Positions 8,395 to 17,877 of a stretch of DNA of 64,000 nucleotides are shown here, in pieces. The stretch is taken from the NCBI RefSeq assembly GCF_033193315.1, contig NZ_CP136187.1, positions 3,789,501 through 3,853,500 on the forward strand, given 5' to 3'. Source of the DNA: Agathobaculum sp. NTUH-O15-33 (GTDB lineage Bacteria; Bacillota; Clostridia; Oscillospirales; Butyricicoccaceae). The position numbers were made by a program, and so were the translations under genes. The notes under the pieces are model-generated. The model did no database searches. It saw only the letters and a program-made list of their open reading frames with translations, and had not been told where the DNA came from. The first letter of the stretch is position 1. Each line of letters begins with the position of its first letter.

Positions 8395-11300
8395 TCAGCC
8401 TCTTTTTTTCATGTGCTTGCCCTTTGGCCGGAAGATCAGCTGCGACAGGCACAGCACGGCGGCCAGACCGAGGGAACAGGCAAGGCCAAGGGCCCACAGC
8501 GGAATGCGATCCCGCACGCCGGTTTCAGGAATTGACGAAACACGGTTGCCAGAAGAGGCCGTTCCGAAAGCACCCCCGGGGGTGCTTTCGGACGGTACGG
8601 TTACCGTACCGTCCCCCTTGCTGGGATCGCCGGGCTTATCGGGGTTTGCGGGGTCATCGGAACCGCCCGGCTTCGATGGGTCGCCTGCATCTTGGGGATC
8701 ATCCGGGTTTGTCGGATCGTCCGGCTTCGCCGGCTGATCCGGGCCCGTGGGATCAGCCGGATTGACCGGGTCGGTCGGCCCGACCGGAACCACGGGCGTT
8801 TCCGGTTCCTCTGCGGGCGGTTTCGGACGCGAGGAGGACGACGAGCGCCGCCGCGCGTTCTCCACGACCTGTTCGACCGGCTGCGCGCCCTCGGCGCCCT
8901 CGCCCGTCTTGATCTCGATCAGGCCGTCCGTCAGAATACGGTAGCCGCTCGGCGCTTCGGTCTCTTTGAGATAATAGACGGTTTCGGGCTGCAGGTTCAG
9001 GAACTCGGTCACGCCGTTTGCGTCGGTCGCTTGCGCGGCGCGAAGCAGGCTTTTTCCCTCCGCGTCGCTGTACAGCTCAAATTTCGCGCCCTCCAGCTTG
9101 GTTTCCGGGTCGCCCTCGCGTACCTTGATCACCCGAATGCCGACGAGGATCTTTTCGTTCACTACCGTGGTGGCAGCGGGTTGGGCCGCGTCAAACGCAC
9201 CGGTTTTGACTTCCGTCCACTCGTTTTTGATGCGGTAGCCCTTTGGCGCTTCGGTTTCCCGGATGTAATACGTGGTTTCGGGTTCCAGATTTGTGAAGGT
9301 GGTTTCGCCGTTCGCATCGGTGGTTTGCGCCGCGTGCACTAGAGTGGTTTTGTCTGCCTCGTACAGCGCGAGCTTTGCGCCCGGCAGACGGGGCCCCGCC
9401 GCACCGTCGCCTTTCTTTATCACGTGAAGGGATACCAGTATCTTTTCGTTTGTGATTTTTAATTCTTTTGGGACAAGGTCGGTAAAGTCCTTGGTCGTCA
9501 CCTCGGTCCATACGTTTTGCGGGGTCTTGTAGCCCGTCGGTGTTACAGTCTCCTTGACGTAATAAGTAGTTTGGGGCTCCAAATTTACAAAGATAAGCTC
9601 ACCGTTACTGTCGGTCGCTTTCTCGCTGCCCGCAATCGTTTGTTTATCGCTTTCGTATAGTTCAAACTTTGCGCCCTCGATTTTCGTAGCTTCCCTACCC
9701 TCGCGCACTTTAACGACCTTAATGCTGACGAGGATCTTTTTGTTTGATACGGTTATTTCTACCGGTAGATTAGCATTATTTTCTCCGGTTTCTATTTTGA
9801 TAAGCTTATTCAGCAGCTCATCCTGATTCTCATAACCGCTTGGCACAACGGTCTCCCTTAGGTAGTAGATTGTATTCGGCCGCAAGCCCTTAAATTCTGC
9901 CACGCCGTTTTCATCAGTTTCCAGTTCATCGCCCTTTTGAACCGTGCCCTTTTCATCGGCAAACAGCTTAAACTTCGCGCCCGGAAGCTTGATATTTGGA
10001 TTATCCTCGCGCACCTTGGTAATTCTAATCACGGCTTCGGCCTTGGCGTTTATAATTGAAAACTCCTGATTCGTCCCCGCCTCAAAGGCGTAAACCGTAT
10101 CGCTTAGCACATGCGTATCCGGTGCGGCCAGCTCTTTGACGTAGTAGGTGGCGCCGGGGTACAACCCGGTAAAGGAGCACTTGCCTGCGGCATCTGTTTC
10201 AGCGGTTGCTAACTCGTTTTTCGCATCCGGGTCGCTGAAAAGTCCAAACTGGACGCCCGATATCGGATTGTTGGTATTATCCGTCTTGAGCAAAGCGATT
10301 TGTGCATTCAGCGTCGCATTTTCTTTAATATTCACCATGGCGATTTCGTATGGACTTGGCGTCGAATCAGTAATCGTGATCTCCAGCGGGTTGGGGTTCG
10401 GTTGATATCCGTCAGGCGCCTTGATCTCTTTGATGTAAAGCTTGCCATATTGAAGCGCTTCTTTTTTGGGCAGCCCCACCAACCAAACACCGGTGCTGGC
10501 AGTTGGCCCTGATGAAAGCAGTTGCTTACACGCGCTGTCTTGATACAATCCGAATACCGCTGCATCCTCCGGTTTCGTCCACGTAATGATATGGTTAGTG
10601 GCATCTGCCTTGGAAACTTCAATAGAGAAAAAATTCGGCGGCATGCCAAATGTTGCACCGCTAGAAGCAGAAAACTGCAGGTCATGATTGGTCGAATCCA
10701 AATTACTGTCATGAGGCATTCTACTGCCAAAAAGTGAAACATTGTTGTTTAATTCCACTCCCGTTCGAGTCGCGTAAGCGTTATAGGTAATGTAATACGG
10801 CGTTTTATCCTCCAAATTGGGAATCGTAATCGCATTTTGTGCTGAATCATATCGAATATCTGCAATGCTGACCGGTTCGCCGGCAGCCATATGAATTGCG
10901 CATGGGACCTTAGTCAAGTCGGCGGTCACCGCGCCCTTGCATACTTTTATGGAGTCAATATCCGGATACAAGCCGGGTGACAAGGTGTCGGTCAAAGAAA
11001 GTTTTGTTGTACCGTCATCCGGCAACAATTTGATACCCAATGGGTTGAGTTTCACCGTATAGGTAACCATATTGTTGTTAAACAGCTTTTCTGGCGCTTC
11101 TTTAGTCAGTGGCTGATTATCCAAAGCAAAGGTGTGCTTAACCGACACGCCATTAGGATACTGTTTGCTTATCAGTTTTGCCTGATTTTCAAATGAAACT
11201 GTTGACTCCTTTAAAAATTCGTTTACCTCGGTGGATTCAATCGAGGTATTATAGGAAAGCTCTGCTTTCTTTTTGTCTGCTTGATCTTTCAGGTCAAAGA

Positions 11301-14226
11301 TAAGCGTCGGTTCATTATTCGTAATATTGCTTTCATCAAACTGTTGGTCGTCAATTTTTGCTGAACCGGGAACGTAATGTAGTCCTTTCGGCAAGGTATC
11401 CTCGATCGTAACACCTGTTAGCGGAACACCGCTCTTGTTGACGGTCAACTTCCATGTTATCTGTTTTGTCGCCGGGTCGTAATGTGTAGTTGCCTTTTGC
11501 AGCACTGTTACCGTAGCATTTTGCGACGCCTGAACAGTAATAGAGTTAACTGCTGTGCTGTTAACCGTTATATCATCAGCCTGAATCGTATTTGAGAATG
11601 TTTTCTGCCCATTGTTCGCCCAAATTCCGGGTTTGTCGACATAGGTGACATAATCGAATGAAAATGTCTTGCGCCCTATTGCGGGCAGCCTCATTGTCAT
11701 CGTTTTGTGCGTAAGCGTATAACCCGCGTCTGCTACCGAATCGGTTATCCCCACGTTTTGGAGCGCGGCATTGACGGCGGCTAATAGCGTCGCCTTTGCT
11801 TCAGCCTCACTTACTTTATCATCGTTTTCATCTGTTTTTGAAAAGCTATGCGCGGGATCTACGCTGGTCAGATCTTCTTTCAGAGTCATGGCCGTCAGAT
11901 CGACCCTATGCGGGTTTATCGTGACGCGCCACGTCAGCGCACGCGTAGTGGGGTCATATTTTACGGCGTTTTTTGAAATTAGAGTATCATCCAAACCCGT
12001 GATATCTTTAGGACCTTTTATAATTTCAGGAGACTTAGGTGTCTCACCCGGCCCAATTACACCGGTCGGCCACGCCCAATCCAGTGTTGCGGTATTGGTT
12101 ACATCTTCGTCAGTTACCGTGCCGGTATGCTGGAAATAGTCTGGCTTTACTTCGGTGGTGTATGTGATCTTATATTGCAGAGCTGCTTGTTTAGATGTAT
12201 TTGCAGTCGTGCCATCCGGGATCAATGCAAAGGCCACGTTTGTTGGAGCGTCCGCTGAGCCCGTGTGAGTGACCGTAATCTCATTTGTTACATCTTTACT
12301 GTCTGCAAGGATTTTTACATTGTTTTTGTCAAAGACCAGTTCCTTACCCAGTGTATCGTTTACAACCAGCTTGGTAAAGGTTTGCTTGGCGGCATTTACG
12401 AGGATTGTCCAGTCAATGTAGTACTTTCCACCATCTATACGTACGTCAGCGCCCTCTTTGCTCAATGGGTTGCGGCCTGACCAGTCATCCGGTATCGTCG
12501 CGGTTGCTTCTTTCTGTAGTATCGCATCATCGGAAAGTTTATCGTTAATATATCCCTGCACTATGTTCTTGAATGCAGAGGACCCTGCCGTCTTTTTTAG
12601 GATATTAACCATCTGTTTTGCTGTAATGCGCGTTTGATAGGTAAATACATGCTCCCCCGCCATTAAATCCGTCGGCAGTGTAATATCCATGATATTGTTT
12701 AAAACCTGCACATCACTTGGCGGAACCGTGTTGTCGATTTTAAACGAATTTGCTACATATTCCATGCCTTCCGGTAGGATGTCCTTAAGTTTGGTAGGGA
12801 TATCACCCTTATATGCTCCGGTTGCGGGCGTATACTTAATAATCCAAGTGACCGTGCCGTCATCTGAGAATTTGCTATCCGTAGATTTTTCAAGCTTCGG
12901 TGGGCCCGGCATTTTTTCAGTTACCTTTATGGAAACCTCTTTACCTCCGGGCAGCTGGATTTTTACAACACCCTGATCATCTGCGTTTAACTGACCCTCC
13001 TGCAGCTTGCAGTCAAATTGAAGGTGAACATTCTTCGTATATTTCGTTTCCGTATTCGGCGCACCCGTCTGGTCCTTAATCTCCTTAAACGTGACCTCCA
13101 GTAAGTTTGAGCCTTTTTTAACTGAATAAGTAGCAACTGTAACATTGGGAAACCCGTCCAGCGTGATTTGTTGATCACTAATGTCCACATTTGCTACGCC
13201 CAGTTCTGGAGGAAACGCAAATTGATACGGGTTTCCAATCAGTACGCCGTCCAGATCACCTTTGTCCTCTGCTTTTTCCCCAGTCCATTTTACTTCCAGA
13301 CCCAGCGTATCATTTAAACTAATTTGTTCTCCCGTTGTCTTGAGAGGTGTGTACTTTCCATCCGATCCTCGTTTTAAAATTTCCATCTCCGGCGCTTTCA
13401 ATCCGCTTATAAGCAGTTGAACACCGCCAATGTTAATTTCTGCATTTTTCACCGTGGGGTCGATTTTACACGGCACCGAAAGGGTATAGCTGTCCCCTGC
13501 TGCGGCGGCATGGGGCACCAGAGAGAAAAACGCGGCGCTGAACAACGCTTCGGGATCAATACCGGCAGCGGGCTCCTCGGGCGTTTCGGACTGCTCCGGA
13601 TCGGGGGCGGGCTCTGGCTCGCTGGGCGCAGTAGGCTCCTCCTGTATCTCCGGGTCGATTTGCGGTGAGGTCTGGGGCGCAGTCTCTTCGGGCTCTTCCG
13701 GCTGCGGTACCAACTCTGGTTGTTGAGGCTCGCTCTGCTCCGGTTCGGATACTTCCGGTACTTCAGGCTCGCTGGGTTCGGGCGCGGGTGTTTCCGGCTC
13801 CGGCTCGTTATCCTCCGGCTGTACATACTGAACCGGCAGCATATTCGCCACCGCCCCGGTATCTGCCGGTTTTGCAACAGTAATTTTTGTAGCAGCTATA
13901 TCCACAGAAATTTTGTATAAATCCGAGCTGTCAGGCCTAAAAAGAATTGCATCCGCTCCCGTAGTTAGCAGCCCGGTTGGTAAATCAATAGTTTGGGTCG
14001 TATTGCTGTCAAAGATAACAGATTGCTCCCACGTCAGCGTATCGCTTTGCAGCACGATATCGTTATTCTTTAGTTCGATACCGCTCCGTTTAAGTGTTCC
14101 GCTGTCTGCGCCGCCTTCCGTAGCCAGCGCCATCTGGAGCGGCGCGCCCAATAGGGGCAGCAGGATCATGGCCGCCAGCAGATAGGCTGTGCCGCGCCGT
14201 CTGTTTCTTCTGTATGAATGCTTCAT
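8395..14226 (-). CDS. Giant LPXTG-type cell-wall adhesin with SpaA/Cna-B repeats (1943 aa)
   Basis: A very large surface protein. It has a basic signal peptide with hydrophobic core YLLAAMILLPLLGAPL. Residues ~130-225 are a Pro/Glu/Ser-rich linker. Long beta-rich adhesin modules follow to about residue 1200. Next come six SpaA/Cna-B-like repeats of 75-95 residues (about 1203-1775). The last five carry forms of GAKFELY and ETEAPSGY, where Lys and Glu typically form isopeptide bonds. A Ser/Arg and Pro/Asp-rich wall-spanning stretch precedes IPETG at ~residue 1899, a hydrophobic helix and a KGKHMKKRG tail: a complete sorting signal. It is encoded 21 bases behind the sortase gene, its likely dedicated anchor. 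Probably a pilin or surface adhesin; ligand unknown. Two strong hairpins lie inside the 3' coding region. Confidence 0.9.
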   Translation of the reverse strand: MKHSYRRNRRRGTAYLLAAMILLPLLGAPLQMALATEGGADSGTLKRSGIELKNNDIVLQSDTLTWEQSVIFDSNTTQTIDLPTGLLTTGADAILFRPDSSDLYKISVDIAATKITVAKPADTGAVANMLPVQYVQPEDNEPEPETPAPEPSEPEVPEVSEPEQSEPQQPELVPQPEEPEETAPQTSPQIDPEIQEEPTAPSEPEPAPDPEQSETPEEPAAGIDPEALFSAAFFSLVPHAAAAGDSYTLSVPCKIDPTVKNAEINIGGVQLLISGLKAPEMEILKRGSDGKYTPLKTTGEQISLNDTLGLEVKWTGEKAEDKGDLDGVLIGNPYQFAFPPELGVANVDISDQQITLDGFPNVTVATYSVKKGSNLLEVTFKEIKDQTGAPNTETKYTKNVHLQFDCKLQEGQLNADDQGVVKIQLPGGKEVSIKVTEKMPGPPKLEKSTDSKFSDDGTVTWIIKYTPATGAYKGDIPTKLKDILPEGMEYVANSFKIDNTVPPSDVQVLNNIMDITLPTDLMAGEHVFTYQTRITAKQMVNILKKTAGSSAFKNIVQGYINDKLSDDAILQKEATATIPDDWSGRNPLSKEGADVRIDGGKYYIDWTILVNAAKQTFTKLVVNDTLGKELVFDKNNVKILADSKDVTNEITVTHTGSADAPTNVAFALIPDGTTANTSKQAALQYKITYTTEVKPDYFQHTGTVTDEDVTNTATLDWAWPTGVIGPGETPKSPEIIKGPKDITGLDDTLISKNAVKYDPTTRALTWRVTINPHRVDLTAMTLKEDLTSVDPAHSFSKTDENDDKVSEAEAKATLLAAVNAALQNVGITDSVADAGYTLTHKTMTMRLPAIGRKTFSFDYVTYVDKPGIWANNGQKTFSNTIQADDITVNSTAVNSITVQASQNATVTVLQKATTHYDPATKQITWKLTVNKSGVPLTGVTIEDTLPKGLHYVPGSAKIDDQQFDESNITNNEPTLIFDLKDQADKKKAELSYNTSIESTEVNEFLKESTVSFENQAKLISKQYPNGVSVKHTFALDNQPLTKEAPEKLFNNNMVTYTVKLNPLGIKLLPDDGTTKLSLTDTLSPGLYPDIDSIKVCKGAVTADLTKVPCAIHMAAGEPVSIADIRYDSAQNAITIPNLEDKTPYYITYNAYATRTGVELNNNVSLFGSRMPHDSNLDSTNHDLQFSASSGATFGMPPNFFSIEVSKADATNHIITWTKPEDAAVFGLYQDSACKQLLSSGPTASTGVWLVGLPKKEALQYGKLYIKEIKAPDGYQPNPNPLEITITDSTPSPYEIAMVNIKENATLNAQIALLKTDNTNNPISGVQFGLFSDPDAKNELATAETDAAGKCSFTGLYPGATYYVKELAAPDTHVLSDTVYAFEAGTNQEFSIINAKAEAVIRITKVREDNPNIKLPGAKFKLFADEKGTVQKGDELETDENGVAEFKGLRPNTIYYLRETVVPSGYENQDELLNKLIKIETGENNANLPVEITVSNKKILVSIKVVKVREGREATKIEGAKFELYESDKQTIAGSEKATDSNGELIFVNLEPQTTYYVKETVTPTGYKTPQNVWTEVTTKDFTDLVPKELKITNEKILVSLHVIKKGDGAAGPRLPGAKLALYEADKTTLVHAAQTTDANGETTFTNLEPETTYYIRETEAPKGYRIKNEWTEVKTGAFDAAQPAATTVVNEKILVGIRVIKVREGDPETKLEGAKFELYSDAEGKSLLRAAQATDANGVTEFLNLQPETVYYLKETEAPSGYRILTDGLIEIKTGEGAEGAQPVEQVVENARRRSSSSSRPKPPAEEPETPVVPVGPTDPVNPADPTGPDQPAKPDDPTNPDDPQDAGDPSKPGGSDDPANPDKPGDPSKGDGTVTVPSESTPGGAFGTASSGNRVSSIPETGVRDRIPLWALGLACSLGLAAVLCLSQLIFRPKGKHMKKRG
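8563..8614. repeat. Two abutting perfect palindromes inside the adhesin gene
   Basis: 8563-8592 is a perfect 30-bp palindrome (half-site TCCGAAAGCACCCCC). 8590-8614 is a second, with 12-bp arms GGACGGTACGGT around one T. They lie in the codons between the wall-spanning linker and the IPETG sorting signal. Either could form a stable mRNA hairpin or a cruciform. Confidence 0.85.
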
Positions 14227-14247
14227 AATCTGTTACTTCCCCATTTC

Positions 14248-15003
14248 TTATTGCGCCGGTGCCGCACGGAGCCGCCCGACCAGCGCAAGCCGGGCATTCT
14301 CAAATTCATAGGTACAGGTGGACAGGATGACCAGACGGTCGCCCCACACCGCGCGCGCCTGCGTTTCAAAAAACGACTGCGCGCGCACTTCGTTTAGATA
14401 ATCCGCCATCCCGGCTTCGTCCGCAAAGCCAATGGGATAGCTGCCGCTTGTGCCATCCACCAGATACGCGGCGAGCAGCTCGATCTGATACGCCTTCTGC
14501 GGGGTATAGAGCGCGATCGTCGGATGCGCGTCGTAGTAGCTTTGCTCCTTATAGCCGGATAAGCTGCCGAACAACTGCCCATCCCGCATATCGTGCCCAT
14601 AGATGACGGATACGGGCGAGGACCAATCGCTTTCCGCCGCGCAATCCAAAAACAGCGCGCCGAGCTTATTAGGGCTGCCATCCGCCAGATGGGACAGGTA
14701 AAACTCGTTATCCACCGCCTGCATAACCGGGTAGTCCAGCTGCGTCCCCTCGCACCGCAGCCATGCGGTCATGCCGGGGAGGGTTTCCTTTGCCGCTGCA
14801 ACCCAATCCAGATCGACCGTTTGTTCCTGTAAAGGCGGCGAATCGTCAGGCATTGGTATCGATATGGTTTGGCGCAGCGCCGCGTAGCTTTGCCGCGCGG
14901 ACCGATAGGTGGCCAACTCGTGCAAAAGGCCGGTCAGGCAGACCGCGGCGGCAATTAGGCATGCGCCAAGCAGCATAAAAAAACGCCTGTGCGTCATACG
15001 CAT
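14248..15003 (-). CDS. srtB: Class B sortase
   Basis: Membrane-anchored transpeptidase that cleaves a sorting motif in a surface protein and joins it to the cell wall. From the chosen start (ATG 15003, behind GCGAGGA) the protein has 251 residues. An N-terminal helix (MLLGACLIAAAVCLTGLL) is followed by the sortase barrel. Catalytic residues are visible as His137 in VIYGHDMRDG, Cys230 in ILSTCTYEF and Arg238 in ENARLALVG; the TCTYEF context is typical of class B. The gene lies directly upstream of the adhesin in the same transcription unit. Class B enzymes often use NP-type motifs, yet the neighbour carries IPETG, so pairing is by context. Confidence 0.9.
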   Translation of the reverse strand: MRMTHRRFFMLLGACLIAAAVCLTGLLHELATYRSARQSYAALRQTISIPMPDDSPPLQEQTVDLDWVAAAKETLPGMTAWLRCEGTQLDYPVMQAVDNEFYLSHLADGSPNKLGALFLDCAAESDWSSPVSVIYGHDMRDGQLFGSLSGYKEQSYYDAHPTIALYTPQKAYQIELLAAYLVDGTSGSYPIGFADEAGMADYLNEVRAQSFFETQARAVWGDRLVILSTCTYEFENARLALVGRLRAAPAQ

Positions 15004-15190
15004 TGCGCAAATTCCTCGCTTTCCCGTGCTCCCAGCAGTTTTACCCAATCTTATACGTTATTTTAAGCTTTCTATCTTTCTCTTTCAAGTACAAACGCTT
15101 CCATTTCACACGGTCTGACGCCGCTTCACACAATTAATCCCCCCAACCCTCTATTTTTACGTGAAGTAACACATTTATCCGCAAAATAGA

Positions 15191-15233
15191 GCAGGTTCCC
15201 CATCCGTAACCGGATAGGGAACCTGCTGTTTTA
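15191..15233. terminator. Terminator hairpin downstream of the GntR gene
   Basis: GCAGGTTCCC and GGGAACCTGC form the stem with an inner ATCCG/CGGAT pair, followed by TGTTTTATT on the plus side. On the minus strand it follows the GntR gene directly with a poorer U-tract. Confidence 0.65.
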
Positions 15234-15248
15234 TTGCATGAAATGCCT

Positions 15249-15932
15249 CTATTTATACATGAAGTAGTAATCGCACATCAACGCCTTGGTCGTTGTGATC
15301 ACATCCTGCAAATGCACGGCCATTGCCTGCCCGGCCGCCTCCGCGTCGCCGTTTTCGATCGCCGCGAAAATGACTTCGTGCTGATCGATCGAACGGGCGA
15401 TTCGCTGGTTGTTGCGCTGGTTTTGAAAAATCGACGCACGGCGGCACTGCCGGATGATCATTTCCATATAGGAAATCAGCCGGTGATTAAAACTGGCCCG
15501 GGCAATGCACATATGAAAGTTATCCTCGTACTCGGTGTTGTCGAATACGCCGGATTCAAACAGGCGGCGCTGGTTGGCGATGCAGGAGCGCATCTCCTCG
15601 AGTTCCTGCTCGCTCCGGCGCGAAGCCGCCAGCCGCGCGGAATGGCTTTCGAGCGCTTCGCGGATCTCATACAGTTCCAGCACATCGGTCAGCCCGACCT
15701 TAGATACCACTGCACCGCGTTCCGGCACCAAATCGACATACCCCTCGAACGACAGGCGATTGAGGGCGTCCTTGACCGGCGTACGGCTGATATGCAGCTG
15801 CTCGCTCAGATCCCGCTCGGACAACGTCGTGCCGGGAATATACGCATTGGTCAAAATTTTATGCAAGATCGTGTCGTACGCAGTCTGCGCCTTGCTCGCC
15901 GCTTTCTTGGGTTCCTTTTTGTTCTGGCTCAT
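15249..15932 (-). CDS. GntR-family transcriptional regulator (FCD/FadR subfamily)
   Basis: A 227-residue regulator with an N-terminal winged helix-turn-helix (LSERDLSEQLHISRTPVKDA) and a C-terminal all-helical FCD ligand domain. The FCD metal-site residues appear as EDNFHMCIA and the late DQHEVIFAAIENGDAEAA His. It is divergent from the TRAP transporter operon, which it most likely controls. FCD regulators usually sense an organic acid that their target operon takes up, often acting as a repressor. Candidate operators with ATACC/GGTAT half-sites occur at 15990-16004 and 16268-16277. Starts at ATG 15932 behind GGGAACACG, a weak ribosome site. Confidence 0.85.
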   Translation of the reverse strand: MSQNKKEPKKAASKAQTAYDTILHKILTNAYIPGTTLSERDLSEQLHISRTPVKDALNRLSFEGYVDLVPERGAVVSKVGLTDVLELYEIREALESHSARLAASRRSEQELEEMRSCIANQRRLFESGVFDNTEYEDNFHMCIARASFNHRLISYMEMIIRQCRRASIFQNQRNNQRIARSIDQHEVIFAAIENGDAEAAGQAMAVHLQDVITTTKALMCDYYFMYK

Positions 15933-15989
15933 ATCGTGTTCCCTCCGTCAGGCGGCCTCAAAACGGGCCTCCGCTTGATAACAGGTGTG

Positions 15990-16004
15990 CATACCGCCGG
16001 TATG
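15990..16004. promoter_or_regulatory. Palindrome upstream of the GntR gene (candidate operator)
   Basis: CATACCG-C-CGGTATG is a perfect 15-bp inverted repeat 57 bases upstream of the GntR start. It shares ATACC/GGTAT half-sites with the TGGTATACCA palindrome at 16268. Autoregulation is inferred. The rest of the 374-base divergent spacer shows only the TRAP promoter. Confidence 0.4.
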
Positions 16005-16222
16005 TCAGCAGATTCAATTTTCATTCTTTCAGCGCCTCGGCATTCCACCTGCACGCCAATCGTGCCATTCAAAATGCCACCAATGAATTTGCAAGAATTT
16101 CGTTTATTTGCCGATAAATCGGCCTTTTCTTTCCATTTTCATCTACTATTATACTGGAAACCGTGTAGCAATCCATATGCATACTGCACAAAAAAACTTT
16201 TATTTTCTGGTTATATATGGCG

Positions 16223-16251
16223 TTGACAAAAAAACTTGCGCTTGAGATAAT
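16223..16251 (+). promoter_or_regulatory. Sigma-A promoter of the TRAP operon
   Basis: TTGACA at 16223-16228, a 17-base spacer, then GATAAT at 16246-16251, 55 bases before the dctP start. Close to the housekeeping consensus. Confidence 0.75.
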
Positions 16252-16267
16252 GATTTTGGAATTCAAC

Positions 16268-16277
16268 TGGTATACCA
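16268..16277. promoter_or_regulatory. Candidate GntR operator TGGTATACCA
   Basis: A perfect 10-bp palindrome just downstream of the predicted transcription start of dctP. The TGGT-ACCA form resembles GntR/FadR-family operators. Binding there would block elongation; this is inferred from position only. Confidence 0.45.
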
Positions 16278-16306
16278 CTTAAATTTTAAACAGGGAGGAT
16301 ACAGAA

Positions 16307-17326
16307 ATGAAAAAGCAAGTAACCGCATTGGGTCTGTCCCTCATCCTCGGCGTATCCCTGACCGCGTGCGGCGGCGCATCCGCCGGCGACGCTTCGGCCG
16401 GGGGCGGCCCTTCCTACCAGTGGACCGCCGCCAACGCGCAGCCCGCCGGTGGCTCTTGGGACGACGCGCTGATCGAATTTTCCCGCCTGCTGAGTGAAAA
16501 GAGCGACGGCGCCATCCAGCTGACCGTGTATTCCGGCGCACAGCTTGCCAGTGAAAAGGAAAGCATCGAGGGTGTGCAAATGGGCACCATCGATTTTGCG
16601 ATCTGTTCCACGGCTTCGCTTTCCAGCTTTACCGATTCCAACAACGTATGGGATCTGCCCTATCTGTTTCAGGATTTGGAAAGCGCGCGCACGGCGCTTT
16701 TGAGCGACGCGTCCGAGCCGCTGCTTGCCGCGCTGTCCGAGGCCGGCATAAAGGGGCTGTCCTATTGGGAAAACGGCATTTACGCCATTGGCTCGACCAA
16801 GCCCATCCGTTCGCTGGACGACATGAAGAACCTGCGCATTCGCGCGATCGACAGCGCGCTGCAGGCCGATACCTACACCGCGATGGGCGCGAACGCGGTC
16901 GTACTTGCTTGGGGCGATATTTACACCGCGATCCAGCAGGGCGTGATCGACGCAATCAGCTCGACCACGGTTGTGAACATGCACAACTCCAACTTTGAAG
17001 AGGTCGCGCCTTACATCACCCTCACCGATCATGCCTATTCGCCCGCCCCCCTGCTGATGAGCCAAACGCTATGGGATTCTCTGCCCGAAAATATCCGGCA
17101 GATCGTGCAGCAGGCGGCGACCGAAGCGCAGCAGTACGAATTCCGTGCCATGGACGATTCCTTTACCACCGCTAAGGAGAAAATGACCGAGGCTGGCGCG
17201 GAATTTATCGATGTGGATACCGCTGCCTTTGCCGCAGCCGTGCAGCCGATCTATGATCGGTATGTCGGCACCTCGGGCATCGACGCAGCCACGGTCGAAA
17301 CCCTGCGCAATGCAGGTAACCAATGA
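16307..17326 (+). CDS. dctP: TRAP transporter substrate-binding lipoprotein DctP
   Basis: A 339-residue extracytoplasmic solute receptor of a tripartite ATP-independent periplasmic (TRAP) transporter. It has a signal peptide with lipobox LTAC (Cys about residue 21) followed by a Gly/Ser/Ala linker, as in Gram-positive lipoproteins. Family signatures include LRIRAIDSALQADTYTAMGA, with the conserved Arg that binds the substrate carboxylate, and WGDIYTAIQQGVIDA. TRAP receptors bind organic acids such as sugar acids or dicarboxylates. Ribosome site GGGAGGA precedes ATG 16307. First gene of dctP-dctQ-dctM-cupin, driven by the promoter at 16223. Confidence 0.9.
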   Translation: MKKQVTALGLSLILGVSLTACGGASAGDASAGGGPSYQWTAANAQPAGGSWDDALIEFSRLLSEKSDGAIQLTVYSGAQLASEKESIEGVQMGTIDFAICSTASLSSFTDSNNVWDLPYLFQDLESARTALLSDASEPLLAALSEAGIKGLSYWENGIYAIGSTKPIRSLDDMKNLRIRAIDSALQADTYTAMGANAVVLAWGDIYTAIQQGVIDAISSTTVVNMHNSNFEEVAPYITLTDHAYSPAPLLMSQTLWDSLPENIRQIVQQAATEAQQYEFRAMDDSFTTAKEKMTEAGAEFIDVDTAAFAAAVQPIYDRYVGTSGIDAATVETLRNAGNQ

Positions 17327-17384
17327 AAGGACCGGCGCTGTCCGAAAGGAGGAAGGGTCTGTACCCGGCAGACCGCGCAAGACC

Positions 17385-17877
17385 ATGCTTGATAGATTGG
17401 ATAATATCTTTGTAAAGATCGAACGCACGATCTGTGTTATTACCTTTTTAGCCATGGTGGCCGTTGTTTTATGGAGCGTGCTTTGCCGCCGCGTGCTGAT
17501 GATCCCTTTTCTCGCGGGAGAGGAGTTGACGCGCTATCTTGCGATCTACAGCATCTTTTTCGGCACCAGCGTTGCCGTTAAAGAAAAAGGCACACGTCGG
17601 CGTTGAGGTATTCATCAACCTGCTGCCGCCACGGGCGCTGAAAGCCGCAAGGCTGCTGGGCGACGCGCTGACCTGCGTGCTGTTTGCCATAATGCTTGCA
17701 CTTTCGGTAAAAATGCTGCTGCAATACGGACAGACCCGCCAGCTTACCACCATCACCAAACTGCCCATGACCCTGATCTATTGCTGCGTGCCCGCCGGAA
17801 TGTTCCTGAGCGTACTGCATGGGCTGACCGGCCTTGTCCAAACCATTCGCGCCGGAAAGGAGGCTGACGCCGCATGA
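17385..17877 (+). pseudogene. dctQ: TRAP transporter small permease DctQ, frameshifted
   Basis: Small four-helix subunit that couples receptor and large permease. The N-terminal half (MLDRLDNIFVKIERTICVIT onward, with FLAGEELTRYLAIYSIFFGT) is in one frame and ends at a TGA at 17606. The C-terminal half (AHVGVEVFINLLPPRALKAA onward) is one frame over. Skipping one G in GAAAAAGGCACAC near 17580-17590 restores AVKEKAHVGVEVF, the usual DctQ motif around helix 3, giving ~163 residues. The stop overlaps the dctM start (ATGA). As read, the transporter would lack half its small subunit. A sequencing error at the A5G2 run is a real alternative. Confidence 0.85.

Noticed and set aside
17574..17592. Programmed -1 frameshift in dctQ at the A-rich run
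   Set aside because: The halves need a +1 shift, while the A5G run would favour -1 slippage. A simple indel is likelier.
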